DNA of 64,000 nucleotides from Agelaius tricolor. Lineage: Eukaryota; Chordata; Aves; Passeriformes; Icteridae. Under the pieces are notes generated by a model. It did no database searches and was not told where the DNA came from. It saw only the letters and a list, made by a program, of their open reading frames with translations. The translations under genes were made by a program, and so were the position numbers. Each line of letters begins with the position of its first letter. Position 1 is the first letter of the stretch. Below are positions 24,578 to 37,764 of the stretch, piece by piece. The DNA is taken from contig JALJCS010000015.1 of the NCBI GenBank assembly GCA_023055355.1, positions 14,986,501 to 15,050,500 on the forward strand, read 5' to 3'.

Positions 24578-27500
24578 TCAGCCGAAGTTGTGCAGTGCTA
24601 GCCTGAACATGTCATTGGTGCAAACCCAGGCATCGTTGATGTTCTTTAATAGAAATATCTGGTGGAATCCCATGATAGGATCTTCATCAGCCTGTAGAAA
24701 GAGAGGGGGGGGGAAAAGGGTCAAAATACTAATTTCTTTGAGAAACTTATTCTAAAATTCACTATGAGACAACTTCAAGCTAACGTTAACAGTGACATTA
24801 CATGCTGTAAGATGTGCAGTACCCCAGGAGACACCAACTCCACCAGAGGGTCTGTTCTGAGGGGCTTTGCAGACAAACACCCTGGCCCAGAGACATGGAA
24901 ATCCTGCAACAGCATCTAAGGTTGGGGTTTTGTGGAAGACTTGCTGACATGGCACTCACCACACTGATGGAACATGCCTGCCTCAGTGTGGAATCACAAA
25001 CCCCTTGCCCAGGAGTTAAGCTTAAAAGAAAGTGGTTCAATTTTTAACTGCTGAACTTTGGGTTGATGGCAGAAGGGAGTTTCAGGGAGTTTCTGTAGAG
25101 GTTGGTATCAACACTTTGCCTGCATGATGCAGGTGACCTGGGCTTTGAAAGCCTTGCCAGAGCAGGTGCAGCTGCCCAGAAACACAGTGCTTCCCATTCC
25201 AGTGTCCAGCAACAGCTGGAAGGGAGCAGAGCATTCACTACAGCTGTGACAATGTGTGCTGAGCACAGGGAATGGCTGCAGCAGTGCCTCCACTCCTGCC
25301 TGACAATATGTCTGGGTATTTACAGTATTACTACAAAAGCAGAAAAGAGTATCAGAGGGAGACTAATTAGGTACTCCCACCTATTTTTATTTACCCATCT
25401 TCTCAGAGACATTGTGCAGGAATTAAATCCTCAAAGTAACAGAAACAATTCCCAAATCAATCAGCTGGAAATCACACAACAGGATTTAATCTGAGCAGCA
25501 CACAGGACCAACTACAAAACAATCTTCTGATGGTGGCTGTAGTGTGTTCAATTCAGTATTTTTGGAGGATTTTATTTTTTCAACACATGACTATTCAGCT
25601 TCAGAAAAGGGAGGAAATTTATAAAAAAGAGGTTTTAAAAGCAGCAGCCAGAGCAGCTGATGAAAGAGGCTGTCAAAGCAATGAATGTTCACTGGCAATG
25701 CCCTGCTGCTGATCACTGAGAACAAGTGAAAAGTCTGAAGAGCAAAGCAGACTACAGAATAAACAAAAAAGAAACTTTACTTTAAAAAAGTATTCATGGA
25801 CTGTGAAACAAGTCAGCTTTGAGGACCAACTTGCAAAGGACATCAGTTATATCACAGAACAGCAAGTGTGCCAGATCACTGGTGGCATCAGGTGCATGGA
25901 AAGGAAGCATTCAGATCCAAAAACCACAGCAAGGATTTCACAGTGACAACTGCCTGGGAAGTTAAGAGGTGTACAATGAGTGCAGTTTCTGTAAATGTGT
26001 GCTAATTCACAGAGTAAACCAAAGTGGACCCTAGACTGGCCCCTCATGAAAGTGATACTGAAATAATAACAGATATTTCTTTATTAAACCAGCTGAGAGC
26101 TTTAAAGCTATCAAGGCAAGCACAGGGTTAGCAGTTGTTAGGAAAGAACAAAGAACCAAAACCCAAAAGTAAGCAAATGCATAAATAGGCAAAGAGCACC
26201 CACATATCAAATCCTGCATGCATTTCTTGTAAGTTAAAAAAATAAAATGCTACAATAAAGTCATAAAAGGACAAGAAAAATTATCCAGATACAGGATGGT
26301 TTCCTACTGAAGAAAGTAAATTGAGTACAACTTTTCAGCTTGTAAAACTATAATGAGAATGGGGAAAACAGGCAAGATAAATTACTATAAAACCACGAGG
26401 AACAAAGTGAATGAGGAAACTACTACAGCCAGAAATTAGGAAGGCAACAAGTAAGGCCAGGAATACGAGCAAGTCAGTGTTCAATACATGACTGAATGAG
26501 CAAGACAAGTGCCAGCAGTCCCTGTGCAGCAGACAGGGGCAGCTTGTCCCTCACACCTGCTTTGCACGAGGCTCCCTAGGAAGGAGCCCAGTGTGAACAC
26601 CAGCAACTCTGCTGGGCTACACCAGCACACAGGACAGCAGCCATGGCAATTATTCCAAAGGAAGGGTTATCCCTACTACACGTGCCCAGAACAGAGGCTC
26701 ACATATCTGAGCTGTGGGTTTGTGCCTTTTCCAGCTGAGGCATTTTCACTGAGGCATCTATTACAAGTTTGCATAAGTACTTTTCACACCAAATTTGAGC
26801 TTGTTATTACTGACATAAGTATGCTTCAAAATATACTTCTGGAAAAAAATAATACCATCTCCAGAGAAGCTTTAGTGTATGTCTCCTTGATTTCTGGTAA
26901 GCCTGGGTAGATTCTGGTAAGAGCACTGCAGCTCTTGATGCTTTGGCTTAAGGAGAATTTCCTCCTTTCTTAAGAAATTCAGGGCTGGACACATGAAGAA
27001 AGACTAAAAGGGCATTCTCCCCAAAATATTTGGTGTTACAGACAGCAAATTCCCACAATGAAGTCACACATTATTATGTTCTTTATTCCTTTCATGTTAT
27101 CCCTTCATAGCAGAGAGGAGCAGTATACTTTAGAAACAAGGAAAATCCTAGACTATATTCAAGATGAAGTATATACTTTATAGTCCATTCCCCAATTCTG
27201 ACTATGTAATATTAGCCCATAGCAAAGGCTCACAGTTTAGTGACTCAAGATGCCACAGAAAACACAGACTAATCCTATTCCATTTTAATTTAGATCTTCA
27301 TCACAGCTCAGATAAGACCACTGAAACTATCTTTACTTTATACTCCAAATTCAGGCATGTCCAACTCAGGATTTGCATTCCACATGTGAGCCCAGGCTCA
27401 AACACAAGGGGCTTTAGTCTTCCTATAAAACTTTCCTTTGTGCAGTTCAAATTCTTCCATGACATCACTGAATTAAAACAAAAATTAAACAAGTCCCAGA

Positions 27501-30500
27501 ATCAGACTGAAAGAATCCTCTGATTTCCAGGCCAGCCTTTTGCTCAGCATGAGCACAGACTACAGCAGCTCTGCATCACAGAACCACAGAACCAGCTGGT
27601 CCAGAGATGGTGAAGGTCCACAGAAGAGACCTTTAGAGATCATCTAATCCAATCCTCCTGTCCTGGGCAGGGACATCTTTCACTGCACCAGCCACAGCCT
27701 TGTCCAGCAGAGTCTTCAAATTCTCACAGAGCAGATGTTTCACAAGGTGTGCAGGCACCACTTCCCAGGGTTTCAGTCTTCTCATGAAAATCTTCCCTTC
27801 TGTCCCATCTGTACATTCCAAGTTACGGTTTCTGACCACTGTCCCTTGTTACACTGTCTGGCACCACTGAGAAGAGTTTGCTTTCAGGTTGTTGGAAGTA
27901 CTCAATTACTGACATTTTAAGCAGATGCCCTTAGCCACCTCCTCTCCCAGTTCCACAAGCTCTTCATCGCCCACAATCTTGGCAGCTTTTTGACCTTTCA
28001 GTTTTTCTCCATCCTTTCTGACCTGGAGGCTCAAAAGGAAGTGCTCAGCTCACAGAGAAGTGAGTCATGTCAGAGTTTGAGATGCAACGCTGCTTTGCAT
28101 TTCAGGTTTAGCTACACAATTTTCCTCCTCTTGCCTGGTCAGAGAGAGTTTTACTTCTTCACCAGCACCCCCAGCAATTATTGATTGAACTGCAGGGTTG
28201 AAACAACCCTTACCTCAAAGGCAAGGCTAATTACTTGAGACTGCAGGTTCTTTCAAATGTTAAGCCTTATTTAACAGGCTTTAAGCAATGCTTTAAGTGT
28301 TCAGCATGCATTACAAAAATACCCAGTGATTTTAATTGCAAATTTCCTTTTCCTTTTAAGACTAGAAAACACTGCATAACAATTAGTTATTCACAATTAA
28401 TTCTGCATGGATCACTTCAAAAATCACACTCTGGGGAGAGCCACAGATCTGCCACATGGCTCTGAGAACACACAAGCCACAGCCATGCTTCTCAGCCGAG
28501 CTCAAGGGACAGAAGGGCGAGAAGAGAGCACTCCTTACTCAACCAGGACAGCAGGACTGGAAGACAGGGAAGGCACAGGGTTAAACGTTGTGGAGGGCTA
28601 GCCTGAAGACTTCGTTGGTGCACACCCAGGCACCTTGAAAGTTTTTCAACAAAAAGGTTTGTTGGAAGCCTAGAACTTGGTCATCATCTGCCTGAGCATG
28701 ACAGGAGAAATACATTACTAGGTGAAGCAGACTGAAGATACTGGGTGACATTGTGGATGAACATTGGCAAAGCAGGGTCACACCAAAAGGAATTCACTGC
28801 CAAAGGTTTAAACTGATGCTTACTCTTCCTGGCTGAAGCAAGCAAGCAGCACTCAGACAATGAACAGCAATAAAAACCAATATGATTAGAGTAAGTGGAT
28901 GTATATTTATTATACCTCTACAAAAGGATAACCCCACCCAAACATTAATATCTATCACAATCCATTAAAGAGGATCTTTGAAAGCAATCACTGCACTGCT
29001 TTAGCCAGCCAGTTAGATCCCTGCTAGTGGCAGTCACTACTTAGGTGCTCTGTTACTCTGCAGCATCTTCTCAAAGAAGCTGTTGTGCCCCAGCCCCTCA
29101 GTGCAGGTGATTATTCTGCTTGCTGCAAAAGGTTGTTTTTTTAAAAATTTATTTATAGTTCATACTGGTATATTAGCATGCTACTGGTGGTCTTGGAAGT
29201 GCCCTTCCTTGTGCAAAATTCTCTTACAGTTCTCCTTGAGAGCAATACATGCAGGCTGAGCAGGCACATCACTAAGAAGGCAGCTTTAAATAACAGTGAG
29301 CATGCAGCTCCATGTTTGCCTGTTATAGTGTTCCCTGCTCAACTGGAGCTACATGTGAGCCACTTGTTAAAATGCACCACCTGCACCCAGTTACTGTATT
29401 GTACACAGAGCAGCACTGAGATGCAGTAGAATGGCTGTCAACATGTGTGAATTGGCACGAGAGAAAAGCATTCACTACATATGACAGCCAGGCTCATTCA
29501 TGCCACAGACAGTTCCTGATATTTCATTTGTCCACCTCTGTAAATATCACACAGGGCAGAAGCATGAAGTTAAGGTTTTAAGTTGACTTTGACTTTCTGG
29601 ACACTTGTTCTGTGAGAAGCAGCATTCCTGGGATTAAAATGTGATTTCTAAAGCTAAGGTTTCAGACACATAAATGTGAAGAGTGGAAAAACCTTTCCTC
29701 ACTTACTAAAAATTCACAAGCAAGTTGTATTTGATCATGACCATAGGCATACTTTAACCCAGTATGTTCTCTCCAAATACCTGGATGCTCTAACACATGA
29801 TCCCCAAATTATACTGAGTATTTTCAGCAAACTGAAATTACTCAGAGGTTAAAAAAAAATACATCAGAAAATACTACTACAAGTCATGGCATTTATGGAA
29901 CGCTCCCAGACTGCATTTACAGTCCTTCCATATTAATGGATTATGGTTTGAGAAAACCCAATAACTTTACAGAATCTTTCAGAATTTGGTATCTTGCCAA
30001 GGATCCAACACAATCGCTGCTGCAAGCTGCAATCTACTTGATAATTACACAATAACCTTAAAACATGACTGTGCAAAACTAGGTGCAGATGTGACTGGCC
30101 CAAGACATGGAGTCAAAAGGTCTTGATCACATCACAGAATTTTGTGCACACCCAAGAGCAAGGCTGAGGAGATCAGCACATCTGTCCTGTAATTCAGTGC
30201 TTTCCATGGTCATGTGTGGCTGCTTTTCCACAGAGTGTGTGCAGGTGGGACTGAGCAACACAAAAGCTGGAATCCAACTTGCAGCTAGGAAGCAGGAGCA
30301 GCTTCAATGAGAGCCAAAGCTGCCTCTGTTAGCTTTAGCAGTGGTGCTTTACACTGGGCACTGCTCTTCTCAGCTGCCCAGCCCAAAACAAAGAGAACAG
30401 CTTAGCAAGCAGATTCAAACACTCAGTCCTATGTCTGCTTAGTAAACAGTACAGTGTCAGTGGAAGTTTGAATGCTCTGATAGTAGAAGTGCCATCAAGT

Positions 30501-33500
30501 TAGCAGGAAAAGGAAATCTAAACAGCAATTTTAAAACAAACTGGGTGCAGGTAACTCTACGGACTGGATGGCATTAGAGGCCTGACTTCACAGCATGGCT
30601 GGACCAAATGAGCTCTGATAACTTCAACTACTGCTACATAATTTCACATTTTTTAACTATTACCACCCACTGTGAGCAAGTTCTGTCTGCAGCTGATTTT
30701 ATGTACAGAGTATTTTTTGCAAATTCCAGGACAATGTCTTTCATTCATAAGCAGCTTCATGAATTTACAAGTCTGTGGCCCTGGTATATTGGCAGGCTGG
30801 GTAAGTTGACACAGTTCAGTTGTATCACTCACACAGCAAGATGGTCATACTAAGCCTGAAATATAATCTGATTCTTCACAAGAAGCAGCTGTTTCAACAA
30901 TAAGTGTTTGATCTCAGAGGCAACGTTCCCATTGCTGAATCAGTTTTGATTACAGAGGTACAGGACTGTACTAACACCAGGATTGTATTCTTGTGTCCTG
31001 TGACAGTAAAAAAAACGTATGGACTCACTGAAGGGTGGTCAGTTAACAAAATGAAGTCTGCTAAATCAGAGCTCAACGCAAACATTACATCAAGGAGGAT
31101 GTTAAACTAGATGTGCTTAAATTGTCCAAGAACACTGTGACAATGCTTTAAAATGCAACAGAGGACACAAAAACCTTACTGTATCAGGGTAAGGGAAATA
31201 CTGATGCCTCTAGAACCCACATGGTATTTGTCTGCACAGTAAAATCCACAATACTTTGCTTGGCAGAACATGACTGTCAAATTACAGGTGGTTTACCTAG
31301 AACTAGGTATCTGAAGGAAGGAGCATTTCTTGACAGTCTTGAACAGCAGAGGAGCAATATCACAATGCAAGCTTATCCCTGTTCCTTCCCCACCCATGAA
31401 AGCATTTAAATGTATTCAGAAATCAGATTATTTAGAACCCTGCAAAAATCTAAGACATAAGCACTCATTAACCTGTAATGGAAAGAGTTTACCTTAAGCT
31501 GTCCCACTACCATACTGAGTATACAGCTATCAGGTGTAGGTTGGTGGTCTTGTGCTGTGATGCTGTGTTGTATTTTTTGGAAAGGGAGGCTCTGCAATGA
31601 AAAGAAATCAAAATAAGGAAATGTACAGTAATGGAATTATTTAATTTACAAAACAAAGACTGAGCAAATCCAACATTATGAAGTGTTAGACTATAGTTGC
31701 AGTACTGCACAGAGCACTGTTGCAAATGAGGGCACTACTCATGTGGGGTAAATTTTAACAGGTGTGTTTTTCAAGCACGAAAAGAGGAAATAATGTCACC
31801 ATACACAGTAAATGGTATCTTCTCCTATTCTAACTGCACTGCCTGAAGGGCTTCAGATCATCTGTAAGCTCAAAGTTCTTATGGTGAAGGAACAAACCTC
31901 TGCTCTGAACTATGTTAAAAGATTTTATCTAATACTTGATGTTTACCAGACAACTCTGAATTTGCTTTTTTGTTAAAGTGGCTATGAATGGAAAGGAAAA
32001 GTGGATGAAATCTTCAAGACTTGAAATCCACATATCTACTCTTTCCCTTTTTAATTCCCTTGACACTCAGGAGCCAATGTCAGTATGTCTGGTGGTGCAT
32101 GTGCAAGGAACACACCTTGAGAAACACCAGGCACTGGAGAACAATTCCTATCTTTCAACTTAGACCACATTCACATTCCAACACAGACAATTCCAAGCAG
32201 TGAACGTGAAACACCAGGCAGATCTGAGAGTCCTGCCACACAAATGCAATTTCGGGACTGTTGTCCCAAAAGCTGAATTGTTGCTGAGTGCTTTAGTGGC
32301 AGTTCAGGATGGATGGAGCTCTAGGTGCCCATGTGGCAGATACCCAAAGCACAGGAACTGCACAGGACAGCAGCACGTGGCCTTTCAAACCTCAGGTGGC
32401 ACTTGGATGTCTCTGCTGCATTTGGAAACAGGCTGCAACAGATCCAAATGCATACTGCAACAAGTCCTGCATTTCCCTCTAGTGGAAGGAGCCTCAAAGA
32501 CTTCCTAGAAGGCCTAGGTAGAGACACAAGTCCTGCTGTCACAGATATGAAGTACAGTCTTGGCTCTACAAGCCTAAGGCTCTAGGAAGAATTCTAGGAA
32601 GCTAAATCCATGGATAACAGAGCACAGAAACTGTGGAAGGATCAGAACCTGAGGAAGCAAATGAAATGTAGGGAGCAGCCCTCTAATTAGAGGGACACTA
32701 TTCAAGAACACCCTTTAATAAAGCCTGTGGTGTTCCCTCTTGGCTGGGAGTGCAATCCCAACCAACTCGAAGTGCAAAGTGAACCAATTGCTTTGCAGTA
32801 TGGAATAGACATTTAGTAACAACACAAATCCAGAGCTTTCTTTTCTGAATGACCAGCAGAATGTTTTCCAGGGTCACCATCCTGAACTTGAATGTGCAAA
32901 ATGCCCACACAGCCTGCACAAGCATAGGCTGGAATGTTCCTTTGACAAGAGGGTACTCCAAAGTCGAGTCCCACCTCAGCACAAGAGCTTCTTGTTGAAC
33001 AAGCCCTGCAAAAGATTCTCTTGAAAAGGCAGAGGGCTGAAGGGGAATGAATGCAATTCATTCCAGGGAGGAAGGAAAGGCTTTGGAATCAAGAGCTCTG
33101 CAAAACGGTGACAAGGAACCAAAGACAAGGCTGGGTAAGACAGCAGCTGTTTCAAGTACCTGATTCCACAGGAAAAGAGGAAATGGCCTCAAGCTGCATC
33201 AGAGGAGGTTCAGGTTGGACATCAGGGAGAATTTCGTGGCTGAAAATCTTAAGCATTGTAATGAGCTGCCCAGGGAAGTGGTAGAATCAGCATCCCTGGA
33301 AGTTTTCAAGAAACAACTGGACATGGCACTTACTGCTATGGTTTAGTTAAAAGGTGGTGCTCAGTCAAAGGATGGACTCAATCTTGGACAACTTTTCCAA
33401 CCTTCAAGTCTCTATGATTGTCCTCTTCAGAGGCAAGGATCCCAAACAGCTGGCCAGCCTAGAGAGCTACTCATGTGATGCACTGGAAGAAATCCACTGG

Positions 33501-36500
33501 AAAGAGTAGGAGTGTAGGTGACAGAAAAGATCACTGATGTTTAGGATAGGCAGAGGCTACCTCAAAAGGATACCTACTTATAGACATGCATCTGTACTGG
33601 AGTGAGGGATTTCGTGGTATGAGAAATACAATAAAAGTGTCTAAAAAACATGGAGCCACACAAGCAAGGTTTTTACCATCCTCTGATGTTAGAAATTGAT
33701 TGCTCTTTCACTATGAAAGCTATGGAATCTCCTTGAAGCCAGGTAAGAGAAATTAGGCAAGAATAAAGTTGAGTAGCATAAACTCACTGCTGGCAGCAAG
33801 AATACCTGTCTCAGCTTCCTCCTTGGTCCAGTATGTTCATAGAACTATGTAATTATTATCTCAAATGCTCAATGTAAATCAGGCTGCCCCTAATTAGCAC
33901 AGGCACTCTATGTTAAACAAGTCCAGCACCAATTAGGGCAGAAGGAACAAGTGTCAACCCCCACGCTGTAGCAAGGCACAGATGTGCTGGGCCTGCAGAG
34001 CAATGCCCATACAACCTTGCCCTACTATATTAGCAGATTGAAAAGGTGCCATACCATTGCTGTCACACAGCAAAGAACTTGATCTAAAAGAAAATGCCAC
34101 CTCTTTGTGCTTCCATCAGTTCACCAGCCAGGCACTGAAGGACACAAGACCACAGAAGTGTGAAAGAATTTCAGTGTCAAACTTTTAGGGCTGTGCTGAA
34201 CTGACTAAGCAGCTCCAGAAGCAGAGTAGGTGAGCACATAAAGCTGACACAGCAATGGGAGCCCAGGCAGCTGAGTGCTGACAGAGGAATGCTGAACAAC
34301 ATTAGAGTCACTGTAAGCTGATACAGCCCATAACGAGCCATGGTGGTGGAAGGGCACAGAGTAACTTCAGTGCTTTTCCTCCTTACTTTAAGCAGATGGA
34401 TTTTTTCTAAAGCCAGAAAAAAATTCCCTAAAGCAGAGTAGTGTGTCTTCACTCACCAATTACAAATGCAGCAGGCACATAAATCCAGAAAGTCCACCTT
34501 GCACCAGTGACAGGGAAGGTAAAGATGAGCTGTGTCACAGTGGGAAAGGGGCTGGATCTGCACTGGGCTGAATCCAAGGCAGCAATCAGACACTGTGGCC
34601 AAGCAAATGCTTGGCTGGTTGGGTATCTGAGTGGCTGCAAGCCCAAAAGTCTAAAGAACATTGAGTACACAAACAAGCAACCCTGGAGCTTGGGTAGCTC
34701 CTCACCTACAAGCAAACAGTTGCTGCTGTTTCTGAGATGTGCAGCCAACACAGGTACCTAAGGCACAGACCCGAGGGCAAAGCTCAGTCTTTACAGTTAA
34801 AGATGCCTTAGGCAAAAGAAGCAATTCCAAAACACAGGAGCAGTAGCTGTGCAATAAGCCAAGTGTCAAGTTACAATTACTTTTCTTCTCAATGTGTAAT
34901 AAAAATGTCTGAAATACCATACTCAGAGCAGACTGTCTGGTGACCTATAAAGCATGTCCTCTGCATATCTCACAAGAGAAACAAACTTTCTAGTCTCATG
35001 ACAGCTTGCAAGTACCCCCAGTTTTATAACAGAAGCAGAAGCATGGATTTACTCTAGAAGATAAAAATTCTTTTCGTTTAAATGAACAGAGAATTCCAGT
35101 GTCCTCTCACTTGCTGAAGAGGAAACACATTTCAAAGTCCTGAACCATACCTGCTCACATCTGAACTGCTGACAAATCTGCACTGAGGATAAGTCAGCTT
35201 CTCCACTATAGAACTTATTTGCAGTTTAGGTATCAGAAAACAAGTTGTTCCTTGCTGTAATGTGTCTAGCCTTTATCACAGACAGATCCAAGTAACAGGA
35301 TTGCTATTGCTTCTTCCTTGGCATGCCTTAAAAGAGCAAAGGCACCTTTCACTCCTCTAGATCAGAGGCAGCTTATGCATTAGACCTTTTAAAAAAATAA
35401 ATCAATAATGTCAAATACAATTGCAGTCACAAAATAACCTTGCAAACTATGGAGTCAATTAACATTCCAACATTAGAGCCATCAGTGGAATGACCCACTG
35501 GGCAGCAATAATTCATAACATTTCCTGAAGACCTAAGCTGGAATCACAAGTTCAAGATTTTTGAACTGCTTAAGTCTAACTCAAATTTTCAGAAGCAATT
35601 ATCTTCTAGTCTTCCTAACTGTGCCCAAAACATTCAGCAAGGATTAGAGACTCACAGTGAGTTTTTCAACAATGGCTGCTTTGCCCTGGAACTGCTGTCC
35701 TTCCCACGTAAGGCATGATGCATCAATCTGGGGAAAAAGAAAAATGGTATCAACTTAGGTAATCCTTAAGCAATCCTGATAAGAGAATTTATGTGTTTAG
35801 CAGAAATCCTCAGAATCCAGCCATTTGAAAACTACCTCAAAGGGATATAGAAAGAAACCAGCAAAATCAATTGAAGAAGTTTAGAACAATCAACTAAAAA
35901 TTAAGTACACTACATTTCAGTATCATAAGTCTACCAGCAAAAAGAATTCCTGCCTTTGGATAAAAGTCAGCTTTCAGCAGAAAATCTAAAGTATTAAAAA
36001 TAATTCCAGACACAAAGTCAAGCATGTGTAAAGAAAGAAAACTGAAGAAAACTGACAACATGGGTTGCACCACCAGGGTAGTGCTTCAACTCACCTAACT
36101 CAGGCAATTCAAAAGTGACTGGCCAGATCCCTACCTGGAATAGGTGACAGAAGTCTTAACTGACTTGGATTACACCACTAAAGATAAACTGAATCTTGTG
36201 GTGGAAGTAGTGATACAGGAACACAAATCAAATCTAAGAGCTCCCTGCTGCATTCCTGCATGCTCTAAAATTTGTTTGCTCCCCCAGGGTCTCTGGAGGG
36301 AAAAAGCTCATCATTAAAAGCGCATTTCTACAGATTTCCCCCAAAATTACACAAATTGTGACCTTGGTGCATTTCAGCCATACAAAACAGGGTGTGTTTT
36401 CTCCACGGTTCAGGAGCTTCACAAAACAACACACATCAGAGACCTGCATAATAATTCTCCCAATTACATGTGCACAGGACTCTTCATTGAATGATGGAAG

Positions 36501-37738
36501 GCAGAAAGACCCTCAGGGTGAAAAAAAGCCAGGAGTTCACTGTGTGGAAGGCCCTAAATCCAGGAATTTAAATTAGTCCATACTTAACACCACTTTGAGG
36601 ACTGAATGTATTTTGGTAGTAAAATACAAACTACTAAGAGCCTCCATATTCAGAGCTGTGGTTGGAACACAAACTGCTTGGTTTTCTTTCTCTGTACACA
36701 GCTTCTTGGGCAAAGTCAACCAACAACCTGGCAGGCAGCAAGTACACAACAATCCCAAGAGCAAATGGTATCAGTGCTGCTGGATATCGCTGAGGTGTAA
36801 GGAGGGGTGGCAGAGGGTGTTGGACCATTTAAATCCCCAAGAGCTTGCTGAAACTTTAGCTCATCCAGCAGATGAAAAACCAGCCAGAAAAACAGGATAT
36901 GCTGCTAGAAGACTTGTCAGCCCTGAACCTCTTGCTGCAATTCCTCAGCCACCCAGCAGCATTCCTCACCATCAGCAATCAACTCCACACACAGAGCACT
37001 TTGCATGCTCTAGAGGAATCTTCCCCCAAAACTGAAAACTGATGTTCCTTGGGTTTGTTAGTTAGTTTTTAATTCTAGTATCTGAGTCTACTTCAGCGCT
37101 AATAAGAAGTAAAAATAAAAACCTAATGTTTGAGGAAATTTAAATTAAATTTACATTCATTTAACATGCTATTCTACATTTTAAACTGGATTTAAAACTG
37201 TAAATCTATTTTACTGTTCAGAGGATTAATACAGCATGAGGTCCAAGAAACACCTGCAAGAATTGCTAAACACAGGGTAGGCCTTAAATTACAACCCACC
37301 TCAAGAGGGATCCAAGCAAATCCATGCCTGTAAATTAATGGCAAACTAAGACTAGAATGTTTGCTTTTATAGAGCACTTCATGACAGGATTATCATCAAA
37401 CCCCTCCAAAACAAATCACTGCCCACAGCTAAACAGGGCTTTTGTGAGTCTGACTGCCTGTAAGGCAAACAAAGCTCCAAAGAAAAGCAATAAATAAAAG
37501 TGAGTGTGATTGCACTGAGTGGCACTCTGGAGTCAGGATAAAGCCCACGGTCCCACCCTGTGTATTCTCACACATCAAAACAGGGAATCCCAGACAGATA
37601 AGGGGACAGAGTCCCAGCTCCCCTTCTGTGGATACTTACATATATTGCTCCTAACTGAGTCCTGTCTGCATCAAAAAGCTGGTAGTAATGTTGTACAAAG
37701 CTGGATCCAATCTGCTCCCAGATAGGCTTGTCTCCCAT
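24578..37738 (-). CDS. NUTF2: Nuclear transport factor 2, canonical isoform (distal last exon)
   Basis: NTF2 is a small homodimeric import factor that carries RanGDP into the nucleus by binding FG nucleoporins. Four coding exons join in phase 0: 37640-37738, 35656-35727, 31493-31591 and 24578-24691. They give 127 codons plus stop, the same length as the human protein. The start [14 protein letters not shown] has a strong Kozak context (A at -3, G at +4), and the second exon (35656-35727) begins [13 protein letters not shown]. Functional residues can be placed: W41 (FxFG binding) and E42 in the second exon; D92 and D94 (RanGDP contact) in the last exon, which reads [11 protein letters not shown] and ends LALHNFG. 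Twenty-six untranslated bases (37739-37764) precede the ATG in the first coding exon, and a further non-coding exon lies in the CpG island at 46.2 kb. The third intron also holds a second complete terminal exon (separate entry). Confidence 0.96.
27575..27880 (-). mobile_element. Degraded CR1 fragment
   Basis: AGAACCACAGAACCAGCTGG, TTTAGAGATCATCTAATCC and CTGGGCAGGGACATCTTTC fit the CR1 3' region in reverse. Lies in the NUTF2 intron about 700 bases downstream (in transcript sense) of the proximal terminal exon. Confidence 0.65.
28331..28336 (-). terminator. NUTF2: Candidate poly(A) signal (ATTAAA) for proximal NUTF2 last exon
   Basis: The common variant hexamer ATTAAA lies on the minus strand about 245 bases past the TAA of the proximal exon. 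No canonical AATAAA was seen between that stop and this point. The sequence is AT-rich, so chance occurrence is possible. Confidence 0.35.
28581..37738 (-). CDS. NUTF2: NUTF2 alternative isoform using a proximal last exon
   Basis: The exon at 28581-28691 follows a good acceptor (CATGCTCAG) in the same phase 0 as the canonical last exon. It encodes 36 residues and a TAA stop, starting [13 protein letters not shown] and ending FRLALHNV. Joined to the three shared exons it gives a 126-residue NTF2. It matches the distal exon at 24 of 36 aligned residues. It keeps the Ran-contact acids D92 and D94, the FLLKN strand and the AWVCTN strand, but changes the 95-97 loop (PIM to QVL) and the C-terminus (NFG to NV). 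There is no frameshift or internal stop. The hexamer ATTAAA at 28331-28336 could serve as its poly(A) signal. I infer a tandem exon duplication giving mutually exclusive terminal exons. That it is expressed is not shown; it could instead be a recently silenced copy. Confidence 0.7.
33150..33425 (+). mobile_element. CR1 LINE 3' fragment
   Basis: AGGTTCAGGTTGGACATCAG, GAGCTGCCCAGGGAAGTGG, TCCCTGGAAGTTTTCAAG and TTCCAACCTTCAAGTCTCTATGATT give the sense strand of a CR1 3' end. Intronic in NUTF2. Confidence 0.85.
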
Positions 37739-37764
37739 TCTGAATCCTCAACCAGAGCCAGTGA

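Larger units (their letters stand above)
24692..35655 (-). other. NUTF2 introns between coding exons
   Basis: Apart from the coding exons at 31493-31591 and 28581-28691, this stretch is intronic and AT-rich. It holds CR1 remnants at about 27575-27880 and 33150-33425. I found no other conserved reading frame, tRNA-like cloverleaf or tandem array. The open frames present are short and lack splice-consistent coding structure. Confidence 0.7.
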
